Source of the DNA: an uncultured Clostridium sp.
GTDB lineage: Bacteria; Bacillota; Clostridia; TANB77; CAG-508
Reading direction: 5' to 3'
DNA length: 14,865 bases
Assembly: GCA_900553755.1 (NCBI GenBank)
Contig: USEX01000026.1
Location: 1 to 14,865, forward strand
Shown: piece after piece, positions 8,681 to 14,156 of the stretch
How the letters are laid out: each line of letters starts with the position of its first letter
How positions within the stretch are numbered: position 1 is the first letter of the stretch
Notes under the pieces: generated by a model
Seen by the model: only the letters and a program-made list of their open reading frames with translations
What the model was told of the DNA's origin: nothing
The model's database searches: none
Position numbers and translations under genes: made by a program

Positions 8681-8708
8681 AGACATTAACTTAATATTGT
8701 GATATAAA
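8680..8708 (+). promoter_or_regulatory. Promoter reading into the degenerate fab operon
   Basis: AAGACA (8680-8685) and TATAAA (8703-8708) are 17 bp apart, and the -10 lies in the TGTGATAT context seen at three other promoters here. It would still drive the surviving fabZ. Confidence 0.45.
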
Positions 8709-8724
8709 TGTGATACAAAATTAA

Positions 8725-9464
8725 AGAGCAATAGGAGAAGGCTACAAAACAATAAAACATGGATATGAGGATGTTGTAGTAGCAGGAGGCACAGAAGCTT
8801 CTATTTGTTCTGTTGGAATAGCAGGTTTTGAAAACATGAAAGCACTATGTACATCTACAGATAAAAATAGAGCAAGTATTCCATTTGATAAAGAAAGAAG
8901 TGGCTTTGTTATGGGTGAAGGAAGTGGAATACTGGTTTTAGAAGAATTGGAACATGCTAAAAAAGAAATGCTAAAATATATGCAGAAGTTATTGGATTTG
9001 GTTCAACTTCAGATGCTTACCATATAACATCTCCATGTCCTGATGGAGAAGGTGGCGCAAATGCAATGATAAGAGCAATGAAAGATGCAAAGATAAAACC
9101 AGAAAATATAGATTATATAAATGCACATGGAACGTCAACACATTTAAATGATTTGACAGAAACAATGGCTATAAAAACAGCATTAGGAACAGCAAGTAAA
9201 ACAGTAATGATAAGTTCTACAAAGGGAAATATAGGACATCTTTTGGGGGCTGCAGGAGCAGTAGAAGCAATTTTGAGTGTAAAAGCAATGGAAAATGAGT
9301 TAGTACCTCCAACGATAAATTATAAAGAAAAAGATGAAGAATGTGATTTAGATATTGTTCCAAATGAGCCAAGAAAAGCTAAATTAAATATTGTTATGTC
9401 AAATTCACTTGGATTTGGAGGACATAATTCTAGTATTATCCTAAAAAAGTGGGAGGAAAAATAA
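8725..9464 (+). pseudogene. fabF: 3-oxoacyl-ACP synthase II, N-terminally deleted and frameshifted
   Basis: FabF elongates acyl-ACP by condensation with malonyl-ACP. Reading opens at 8725 with RAIGEGYKTIKHGYEDVVVA, which corresponds to a point well inside the enzyme, so the N-terminal part including the active-site Cys is gone. The remainder follows FabF closely: AGGTEAS, IAGFENMKALCTS, FDKERSGFVMGEG. At the A-run 8959-8964 one A is missing relative to the expected frame; the old frame stops at 9025-9027, while the correct sequence continues in the next frame (AEVIGFGSTSDAYHITSPC) to the stop at 9464. Both catalytic His motifs remain (INAHGTSTH and KGNIGHLLGAAGA), as does the terminal GFGGHNSS. 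Without the Cys it cannot be a condensing enzyme. The promoter region is fused directly to the fragment. Confidence 0.88.
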
Positions 9465-9503
9465 TATGAAACACCTTTATTTAGAATAGAAGGTGAAAAT
9501 TAA
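9465..9503 (+). pseudogene. accB: Last codons of accB (biotin carboxyl carrier protein), body deleted
   Basis: Between fabF and fabZ, where accB normally lies in clostridial fab operons, only 39 bp remain. One frame reads ETPLFRIEGEN and stop, which resembles the C-terminal end of the biotinyl domain (GQPLFRI). The stop TAA (9501-9503) overlaps the fabZ ATG, an intact translational-coupling junction. An ATG at 9466, with GGGAGGAAAA before it, may be the old accB start, so the whole middle of the gene is missing. Confidence 0.5.
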
Positions 9504-9925
9504 TGTTAAATAAAGAAGAAATTAAAAACATTATTCCACAAAGAGATCCATTTTTGATGATTGATGAAGTAGAAGAGTATGTGCCAGGAGAATCAGCAAT
9601 AGCATATAAAAATGTAAATGCGCAAGAATGGTATTTTAAAGGTCATTTTCCAGGAAATCCAATTATGCCTGGAGTGCTAATTGCAGAAAGTTTAGCTCAA
9701 ACAGGAGCAGTTGCAATTCTCTCAATGAATAAGAATAAAGGAAAAAATGCTCTGTTTGGTGGAATAGATAAAATGAAATTCAAGAAAATGGTTGTACCAG
9801 GAGATAGATTAAAACTAGAAGTAAGAATTATAAAAAGAAAAGGACCAATTGGTGTAGGAGAAGCAATAGCAACAGTTAATGAAAACATTGTAGCTAAAGG
9901 GGAATTAACATTTGCATTGGTTTAA
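9503..9925 (+). CDS. fabZ: 3-hydroxyacyl-ACP dehydratase FabZ
   Basis: FabZ removes water from 3-hydroxyacyl-ACP in the fatty-acid elongation cycle. The 140-residue protein has the normal length and the hotdog-fold landmarks: IPQRDPFLMIDEV at the N-terminus, catalytic H48 in FKGHFPGNPIMPG, E62 in LIAESLAQTGA, and KFKKMVVPGD followed by the KRKGPIGVGEA strand. It is the only undamaged gene in this operon remnant. The start ATG overlaps the stop of the accB remnant, and AGAAGGTG (about 9488-9495) provides the ribosome binding site; this AAGGTG can pair with CACCTT at 9472-9477. Its partners in the same cluster are broken, so it either serves a FASII set encoded elsewhere or is a survivor on the way to loss. 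Confidence 0.95.
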   Translation: MLNKEEIKNIIPQRDPFLMIDEVEEYVPGESAIAYKNVNAQEWYFKGHFPGNPIMPGVLIAESLAQTGAVAILSMNKNKGKNALFGGIDKMKFKKMVVPGDRLKLEVRIIKRKGPIGVGEAIATVNENIVAKGELTFALV

Positions 9926-9964
9926 GGTTATTAAGAATTAAAAAGTTGAAAGAGGTAGAAATAA

Positions 9965-10048
9965 ATGAATAAAATATTAATTGCAAATCGTGGCGAAATT
10001 GCAGTTCGTATTATAAGAGCAAATAGTATCATCTTTAAGATGCTGTAA
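9965..10048 (+). pseudogene. accC: First 19 codons of accC (biotin carboxylase), rest deleted
   Basis: MNKILIANRGEIAVRIIRA is the diagnostic start of biotin carboxylase, the acetyl-CoA carboxylase subunit that carboxylates biotin. A ribosome binding site (AAGAGGT) remains upstream. Homology ends after A19 (10019-10021), then eight unrelated codons lead to a stop. The following sequence, in another frame, belongs to a nitronate-monooxygenase-like gene. The normal protein is about 450 residues, so this is a scar, not a gene. Confidence 0.85.
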
Positions 10049-10430
10049 ACTGATAGTAAAACATTGGATAAAAAAATATAATTATGTTCCAGACATGATA
10101 GTTATTGAAGGGCCAAAAGCTGGTGGACATTTGGGATTTAAAAGAGAAGAATTAGAAGCAGATGCTAAACCAAAATTTGAAAATATAACTAAGGAAGTTG
10201 TTGACTACATAAATGAGGTAGAAAAAGAAAAATGCAAAATAGATAAATGTTATAATTGCATTAAAACTTGTAATGTAATAGATAGTCCATACTGCATTAC
10301 AAAAGCATTAATAAATTCTGTAAAAGGAAAAACAGATGATGGATTAATTTTTTGTGGTAGTAACATTAGCAGAATAAAAGAAATTGTTTCTGTTAAAGAT
10401 TTAATGCAGGAATTGGTTTGCGAATTATAG
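10020..10430 (+). pseudogene. C-terminal fragment of a nitronate monooxygenase / FabK-like flavoprotein
   Basis: The frame opens just after the accC scar with QIVSSLRCCKLIVKHW and continues through PDMIVIEGPKAGGHLGF, the FMN-side EGxxAGGHLG motif of the NMO/FabK TIM-barrel family. It ends with a Cys-rich tail (CYNCIKTC, PYCITKALINSVKG, GLIFCGSN, IVSVKDLMQEL) typical of the longer clostridial NMO-like proteins. The N-terminal half is missing. Between about VDYINEVE and KCKIDKC the expected GGI and ADGVQMGTRF phosphate-binding region is also absent, so there is a second, in-frame internal deletion. An ATG at 10095 gives a 111-residue open frame, but a functional enzyme is not possible. Confidence 0.75.
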
Positions 10431-10499
10431 AAAAATAGACATTTTGGAAATCTTTGATACTATGACAGTTTTTATATTAGAATAGTGTATAAATTTTCG

Positions 10500-10525
10500 A
10501 GGCTTACCAGAGATGGTAAGCCTTT
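10500..10525 (+). terminator. Terminator closing the fab/NMO remnant
   Basis: AGGCTTACC (10500-10508) pairs with GGTAAGCCT (10515-10523) around AGAGAT. The T-run after it is short, so strength is uncertain. Confidence 0.65.
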
Positions 10526-10564
10526 GATAATATATAAATCTAATAAATTTTTAAATTTATATAA

Positions 10565-10654
10565 CCATGGTATGAAAAATATGGATATGAATATAAGCTT
10601 GAAAGGACAACATGCTATGATGAAAAGGGAGAGATTATATCTATAAATGAATAG
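10565..10654 (+). pseudogene. Possible C-terminal coding remnant, unrecognised
   Basis: A 29-codon open stretch without a start reads PWYEKYGYEYKLERT and continues to a TAG at 10652-10654. The composition (aromatic, charged, no repeats) looks like the tail of a real protein rather than random AT-rich sequence, in keeping with the gene fragments upstream. I do not recognise the family. The rest of 10431-10789 holds only the terminator before it and the promoter after it. Confidence 0.3.
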
Positions 10655-10701
10655 ACAAATTACAAGTTGTATTTTTAATTTTATTCTAACATCAAAAAAT
10701 A

Positions 10702-10730
10702 TTGACTTTAATTCAATAATGTGATATTTT
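10702..10730 (+). promoter_or_regulatory. Promoter of the superoxide reductase gene
   Basis: TTGACT (10702-10707) and TATTTT (10725-10730) are 17 bp apart with an extended -10 TG at 10722-10723. The leader is about 50 nt, ending in GGAGGG before the ATG. No clear PerR box was found. Confidence 0.6.
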
Positions 10731-10789
10731 GCATAGGTAAAAAGTATTAGAAAATTTATGAGAAATATAAATTAATATGGAGGGAATTT

Positions 10790-11170
10790 ATGAAAAAAGA
10801 ATTAGTAATAAAAAGATGTTCTAAATGTCAAGCTTTAGTTGAAGTTATAAAAGATTGTACTAGTGATAATTGTAGTATTAAATGTTGCGGTGAAGAAATG
10901 ATAGAATTAGCTCCAAATAGTGTAGACGCATCTTTTGAAAAACATATACCAAACTATGAAGCAATAGATAATCATATAATTGTAAAGGTTGACCATGTTA
11001 TGGAGGAAGACCATTTTATAGAATGGATTGCAATGTTAGCAAATAATAAAAGTATAAAGAAATTTTTATTGCCAGGTGAAGAAGCTTGTGTAATATTTCC
11101 ATATGTTAAAGGAAGTAAAATTTATTCTTTTTGTAATAAACATGGACTTTGGTCAAAAGAAGTTGAATAA
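10790..11170 (+). CDS. dfx: Desulfoferrodoxin-type superoxide reductase
   Basis: This enzyme reduces superoxide to hydrogen peroxide without making oxygen, a typical defence of strict anaerobes; the electron donor is usually rubredoxin. The 126 residues give two iron domains. The N-terminal desulforedoxin-like domain has C10, C13, C32 and C33 (CxxC plus CC) for the rubredoxin-type iron. The C-terminal neelaredoxin domain has all ligands of the catalytic iron: H52 in EKHIP, H69, H75, C115 and H118 (FCNKHGLW), plus the mobile E50/K51 pair. Length matches the two-iron family. Extra Cys residues at 23, 28 and 100 are unusual but do not replace ligands. It has its own promoter and GGAGGG before the ATG. 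Confidence 0.95.
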   Translation: MKKELVIKRCSKCQALVEVIKDCTSDNCSIKCCGEEMIELAPNSVDASFEKHIPNYEAIDNHIIVKVDHVMEEDHFIEWIAMLANNKSIKKFLLPGEEACVIFPYVKGSKIYSFCNKHGLWSKEVE

Positions 11171-11292
11171 ATATAGATAAATTAAGCTTTTGGGGTGAGA
11201 TTTGTTACATAGAAATGATTGTGATAAAGTAGATGACATAGTTTACAGATAATTAAATAATAAATAATGTAAAAGCTAATAAGGATTTAGTT

Positions 11293-11619
11293 ATGAATAA
11301 AGAAGAAATAATAAAATATTGTTTAACATTAGAAAATACATATAAGGATTGTCCATTTTCAGATGACTTTGAATCTGTAACAATGAAACATTGTAAAAAT
11401 AAAAAATGGTTTGCGTTATTAATGAATGTAAATAATAAGTTATACCTTAATGTTAAGACAGATCCAAATTATTCTGATATATTGAGAAATACTTATGATT
11501 ATATAATACCTGCTTATCATATGAATAAGGAACATTGGAATACAATTATTATAGATGAAAAGGTGGACGAGGATTTAGTAAAAGAATTGATAGAACAAAG
11601 TTATCAATTGACAAAGTAA
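11293..11619 (+). CDS. MmcQ/YjbR family protein
   Basis: This small cytoplasmic protein has 108 residues, normal for the MmcQ/YjbR family (CyaY-like fold; a DNA-binding role is annotated but poorly established). The family pattern is visible: an N-terminal helix MNKEEIIKYCLTLENTY, the CPF segment, KKWFALLMNVNNKLYLNVKTDP in the centre, and the C-terminal PAYHMNKEHWNTIIID segment leading to a final helix. A weak AAGGA lies 10 nt before the ATG. The 122-bp gap upstream contains no other gene and no convincing promoter, so it may be read together with the superoxide reductase. A strong hairpin follows. Confidence 0.85.
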   Translation: MNKEEIIKYCLTLENTYKDCPFSDDFESVTMKHCKNKKWFALLMNVNNKLYLNVKTDPNYSDILRNTYDYIIPAYHMNKEHWNTIIIDEKVDEDLVKELIEQSYQLTK

Positions 11620-11653
11620 AGATAAATGCAACTAGTAATTTGTAGGTTAGATG

Positions 11654-11690
11654 AAAAAATACGAGTAAAATATATTTACTTGTATTTTTT
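11654..11690. terminator. Bidirectional terminator after the YjbR-family gene
   Basis: AAAAAATACGAGTAAA (11654-11669) pairs with TTTACTTGTATTTTTT (11675-11690) over 16 bp with one G-T pair and a five-base loop. A- and T-runs flank both sides. Confidence 0.85.
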
Positions 11691-11691
11691 G

Positions 11692-11724
11692 ACCGTTTAT
11701 CTAAAAATAATACCTCTTATCTAA
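11692..11724 (+). promoter_or_regulatory. LytTR-type direct-repeat operator
   Basis: ACCGTTTATCTAA (11692-11704) and ACCTCTTATCTAA (11712-11724) are direct repeats, 11 of 13 identical, with a 20-bp period. ACCGTTTAT matches the known LytTR half-site pattern ([TA][AC][CA]GTTN[AG][TG]); the second half-site is weaker. Known LytTR sites use half-sites about 21 bp apart, on one face of the helix. The repeats end 6 bp before the -35 of the lytTR gene, a good position for activation by its own product. Confidence 0.7.
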
Positions 11725-11730
11725 TTTTTA

Positions 11731-11759
11731 TAGACATATTTTTTGTAAAATTGTATAAT
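11731..11759 (+). promoter_or_regulatory. Promoter of the LytTR operon
   Basis: TAGACA (11731-11736) and a perfect TATAAT (11754-11759) are 17 bp apart, directly downstream of the LytTR-type repeats. Confidence 0.75.
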
Positions 11760-11792
11760 TAAAACAACAACAGAGAGGAATGAAATTTTGTT

Positions 11793-12248
11793 ATGAATAT
11801 TAATATAAATAAATCTGTAAATAAAAGGTTAAATAAAGATGAAGTAAACATTAATATTGAATTCCCTGAAAATTATAATAAAATAGAAAATTTAATTGAA
11901 CATATTAAAGAATTTGATAAAAGGAAAATGGCTGTATATGATGGATATAATATTGTACAAATTAAAGTTGAAGATATAATGTATTTTTATAGTGATGGAA
12001 ATTATAATTTTTGCAAAACTAATAATAAAGAATATAGAGTAAAAAACAAACTATATGAAATAGATAAAGTAAGTAATGATTTTGTTAGAATATCCAAAGG
12101 GTGTATTATAAATATTAAGCAAGTTAAAAGTTTTGATATAGGTGAAAACAGAAATATAATTGTTAAATTTAATGATGACTCTGAACAATATGTTGCAAGA
12201 AGAAAAATCAAAGAAGTTATGAACTATTTAGATGAAAGGATGATATAG
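11793..12248 (+). CDS. LytTR-domain transcriptional regulator without receiver domain
   Basis: The C-terminal ~105 residues of this 151-residue protein form a LytTR DNA-binding domain: VEDIMYFYSDGNYNFCKT, YRVKNKLYEIDKV, FVRISKGCIINIKQVKSF and a final basic strand with YVARRKIKEV. The first ~45 residues are polar and contain no CheY-like receiver, so it is not a response regulator. A short membrane-protein gene begins one base after its stop, the layout of LytTR regulatory systems, in which the membrane partner holds the LytTR activator inactive. Upstream is a direct repeat fitting its expected binding site, suggesting positive autoregulation. The AGAGG motif lies an unusually long 14 nt before the ATG; the only nearer ATG (11780) opens a 7-codon frame. 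Confidence 0.88.
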   Translation: MNININKSVNKRLNKDEVNINIEFPENYNKIENLIEHIKEFDKRKMAVYDGYNIVQIKVEDIMYFYSDGNYNFCKTNNKEYRVKNKLYEIDKVSNDFVRISKGCIINIKQVKSFDIGENRNIIVKFNDDSEQYVARRKIKEVMNYLDERMI

Positions 12249-12249
12249 T

Positions 12250-12525
12250 ATGAAATTTTTAAAAAAATATTACATTTATGCTATTGAACTTATACTTGGT
12301 AATATAATATTTAATATTGTTTATGCAACAATCAAAACATTAACTTTTTACGAAATTGGAGCTACAAATGAAAGTTTTATTGCTAATATGATATCAAGTT
12401 TTTCTGAAACATTTATAATTTATATTGTATTTTATATAATATCTGTTGTTTTGCAAATTTCATATGATAAGTCTATAGTAAATAAATTAAATAACAAATT
12501 AAAGAAAACAAAGGAAAGGGGGTAA
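12250..12525 (+). CDS. Small two-helix membrane protein, putative LytTR inhibitor partner
   Basis: This 91-residue protein has two hydrophobic segments, about residues 8-30 and 50-70, and a basic, Lys-rich cytoplasmic tail ending KKTKERG. It has no enzymatic motif and I do not assign a named family with certainty; it is shorter than the four-helix DUF3021 proteins that often accompany LytTR regulators but occupies the same place. The start ATG lies one base after the lytTR stop, with GAAAGGATGA in the end of lytTR as ribosome binding site, so translation is coupled. By analogy with LytTR regulatory systems, it is inferred to bind and restrain the regulator at the membrane. Confidence 0.75.
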   Translation: MKFLKKYYIYAIELILGNIIFNIVYATIKTLTFYEIGATNESFIANMISSFSETFIIYIVFYIISVVLQISYDKSIVNKLNNKLKKTKERG

Positions 12526-12530
12526 TTATT

Positions 12531-12782
12531 ATGAACAATAAAAAAGTTGTTATTGGAATAATACTTGCTATATTAGTGATAGTTGCTATTGGATTTGGGA
12601 TTTTTAAAGCAACACATAATGAAGATTATTTATATAATCAAGATGGAACAGTAGTTGATGGCAAAAAAGATTTAATAGAAAGCATAAAGAAAATGGAAAA
12701 TGCAGAAGAAAGAAAAAACAAAATAGATTTTTCTGTAGAACATAATATTTTAACTCAACAAGAAGCTAATGAATTATATTAG
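12531..12782 (+). CDS. Small single-pass membrane or exported protein of the LytTR operon
   Basis: The 83 residues start with MNNKK, then a long hydrophobic helix (about residues 5-26), then a polar, highly charged part of about 57 residues ending ILTQQEANELY. With few positive charges after the helix and lysines before it, the C-terminal part should lie outside the cell (signal-anchor topology). Its last third is predicted helical, and the ILTQQEA ending recalls the SHOCT-type IT-x-x-E pattern, but this is only a resemblance. GGAAAGGGGG lies 5 bp after the previous stop, so it is the third gene of the operon. It could be a sensor, a target or a peptide-like effector of the LytTR pair. Confidence 0.65.
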   Translation: MNNKKVVIGIILAILVIVAIGFGIFKATHNEDYLYNQDGTVVDGKKDLIESIKKMENAEERKNKIDFSVEHNILTQQEANELY

Positions 12783-12794
12783 AAAATTTAAAGA

Positions 12795-12823
12795 AGAATA
12801 GAAATAAATCTATTCTCCTTTTT
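12795..12823 (+). terminator. Terminator of the LytTR operon
   Basis: AGAATAGA (12795-12802) pairs with TCTATTCT (12809-12816) around AATAAA, followed by CCTTTTT. Confidence 0.85.
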
Positions 12824-12849
12824 ATATGTACAAGAAAGAGGTGTTATTT

Positions 12850-13845
12850 TTGAAAGAGTTATTTATCAAAGAAGTACTTGATAGCACTAACCACTTCTTA
12901 GATAATAACCAAAGAATAAAATTAAAAGAAAAGCTTATAGAAATATGTTTAAATTATCAAATTGAAATAATAGAACAAACTAGAAGGCAAGAAACTCAAA
13001 AGAATAATACAGATATTTTAGATAGATTTATAGCATCTAAAGAAATTGAAGGGTGCTCAACAAGAACTTTAAATTACTACAGAGATAATATAAATAAAAT
13101 GCTTGATACTGTAAATCTTCCAATAAATGAAATTACTACTGAAATATTAAGAAACTATTTATCAGATTATAAAAGTAATTCAAATGCAGGTATGGTAACA
13201 ATAGACAATATAAGAAGAACATTGTCAAGTTTTTTTGCTTGGCTAGAAAACGAGGATTACATTGTAAAAAGTCCAGTTAGAAGGATTCATAAAGTAAAAA
13301 CGACTAGAAGAGTTAAAGAAACACTAACAGATGAAAACTTGGAAAAGTTAAGAGATACTTGTTCAAATGTAAGAGATTTAGCAATATTGGAACTATTAAT
13401 TTCAACTGGTATGAGAGTTGGAGAACTTATAAGACTAAACATATCAGATATAAATTTTCAAGAAAGAAGTTGTATTGTTTTAGGTAAAGGTAATAGTGAA
13501 AGAGAAGTTTATTTTAGTGCCAAGAGTAAAATGTATATAAAGAAATATCTTGAAACAAGAACTGATAATAACGAAGCATTATTTGTATCACTTATAAAAC
13601 CATATAACAGATTGGGAATATCTGGTGTAGAAATATTAATAAGAAATCTTGGAAGAGAAGCAAATATAAATAAAGTTCATCCACATAAATTTAGAAGAAC
13701 AATGGCTACTATGGCTATTGATAAAGGTATGCCAATAGAACAAGTACAAAAATTATTAGGGCATATAAAAATTGATACAACAATGGAATACGCAATGGTA
13801 AATCAAAATAATGTGAAAAATTCACATAGAAAATATGTAAACTGA
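12850..13845 (+). CDS. Tyrosine recombinase/integrase, second and unrelated-in-detail copy
   Basis: Site-specific recombinase with a helical N-terminal extension (first ~60 residues, many charged), a SAM-like core-binding domain and the catalytic domain. Counting from the TTG start (331 residues), the catalytic set is R189 (STGMRVGEL), K213 (GKGNSER), H279 and R282 (HPHKFRRT), H305 (LLGHIK) and nucleophile Y314 (TTMEYA). The frame is open from an ATG at 12826, but that codon touches the T-run of the preceding terminator; I prefer TTG at 12850, which has AAAGAGG (12834-12840) at good spacing. It is clearly distinct from the recombinase at 3633-4610. It adjoins the toxIN locus, and inverted repeats flanking a promoter lie 0.8 kb downstream. 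It may move this region or invert DNA; its substrate is unknown. Confidence 0.9.
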   Translation: MKELFIKEVLDSTNHFLDNNQRIKLKEKLIEICLNYQIEIIEQTRRQETQKNNTDILDRFIASKEIEGCSTRTLNYYRDNINKMLDTVNLPINEITTEILRNYLSDYKSNSNAGMVTIDNIRRTLSSFFAWLENEDYIVKSPVRRIHKVKTTRRVKETLTDENLEKLRDTCSNVRDLAILELLISTGMRVGELIRLNISDINFQERSCIVLGKGNSEREVYFSAKSKMYIKKYLETRTDNNEALFVSLIKPYNRLGISGVEILIRNLGREANINKVHPHKFRRTMATMAIDKGMPIEQVQKLLGHIKIDTTMEYAMVNQNNVKNSHRKYVN

Positions 13846-13847
13846 AA

Positions 13848-13861
13848 ATTTTTCGAAAAAT
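13848..13861. repeat. Perfect 14-bp palindrome after the recombinase gene
   Basis: ATTTTTCGAAAAAT is self-complementary and begins 3 bp after the recombinase stop. It is too tight for a normal terminator loop. It could be a protein-binding site, or an AT-rich chance palindrome. Confidence 0.35.
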
Positions 13862-13862
13862 A

Positions 13863-13891
13863 TTGATTATTGCTAAAAAATATGGTATATT
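13863..13891 (+). promoter_or_regulatory. Promoter of the RNA antitoxin and toxN
   Basis: TTGATT (13863-13868) and TATATT (13886-13891) are 17 bp apart, with an extended -10 TG at 13883-13884. Transcription would begin near 13898. A perfect TATAAT at 13928-13933 lacks a -35 and is a less likely alternative. Either would read through the antitoxin repeats into toxN. Confidence 0.6.
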
Positions 13892-13960
13892 TAAAATACA
13901 GAAGGCAATAAATTTGTATAAATTGCATATAATATTATTGCTAGAAATAGCAAAAAAGTT

Positions 13961-14067
13961 GGTGAATCCAGCCATTAAATTGGAACTTAAAAAAGCGGTG
14001 AATCCAGCCATAAATTGGAATTTGAAAAAGCGGTGTTTCCAGCCATTAAATTGGAACTTAAAAAAGG
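13961..14067 (+). ncRNA. toxI: Type III RNA antitoxin: three tandem 35-36 nt repeats
   Basis: Three head-to-tail units start with GGTG at 13961, 13997 and 14032 (36, 35 and 36 nt). Each contains TCCAGCCA, TAAATTGGAA and a terminal A-rich run, and an A-run (13952-13957) also precedes the first unit. Repeat length, repeat number, position upstream of toxN and the following terminator match ToxI RNAs of the ToxIN family, whose repeats are cut from a precursor by the toxin and then inhibit it. Each unit can form an interleaved (H-type) pseudoknot: GGT (1-3) with GCC (11-13), and TCCA (7-10) with TGGA (21-24). Unit differences all lie in loops or tails. A small GCTA-GAAA-TAGC hairpin lies at 13940-13951 in the leader. 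There are no spacers, so it is not a CRISPR. Confidence 0.88.
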
Positions 14068-14068
14068 G

Positions 14069-14096
14069 GGATTAGAGGTCAAACTCTAATCCTTTT
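14069..14096 (+). terminator. Terminator between the RNA antitoxin and toxN
   Basis: GGATTAGAG (14069-14077) pairs perfectly with CTCTAATCC (14084-14092) around GTCAAA, followed by TTTT. In type III systems such a leaky terminator makes most transcripts antitoxin-only and a few extend into the toxin gene, setting the RNA-to-toxin ratio. Confidence 0.9.
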
Positions 14097-14156
14097 GCAT
14101 TATTGTATTTTTATAAATTTTAATATATAATTGAAATGCTAAGGAGGTAATTTGTG

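Noticed and set aside
10690..10789. PerR or Fur box upstream of the superoxide reductase.
   Set aside because: AT-rich sequence is present, but no inverted repeat matches either consensus convincingly.
11171..11292. Promoter or small gene between the superoxide reductase and the YjbR-family gene.
   Set aside because: A TTGTTA followed 17 bp later by TAAAGT is too weak to call, and no reading frame of interest is present.
13940..13963. GCTAGAAATAGC hairpin resembling the tetraloop of engineered Cas9 guide RNA scaffolds.
   Set aside because: It is only a 4-bp stem with a GAAA loop, there is no cas gene or tracr-like hairpin set, and it sits naturally in the toxI leader; coincidence.
13715..14011. 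98-codon hydrophobic open frame on the minus strand.
   Set aside because: It lies antisense to the recombinase end and the toxI repeats, with no ribosome binding site; a shadow of AT-rich coding sequence.
13961..14067. Possible short CRISPR array.
   Set aside because: The three units are contiguous with no spacers and no flanking cas genes; the type III antitoxin reading explains them fully.
13863..14075. 70-codon open frame across the repeats.
   Set aside because: It begins at the toxI promoter, has no ribosome binding site, and its repetitive protein is a by-product of the RNA repeats.
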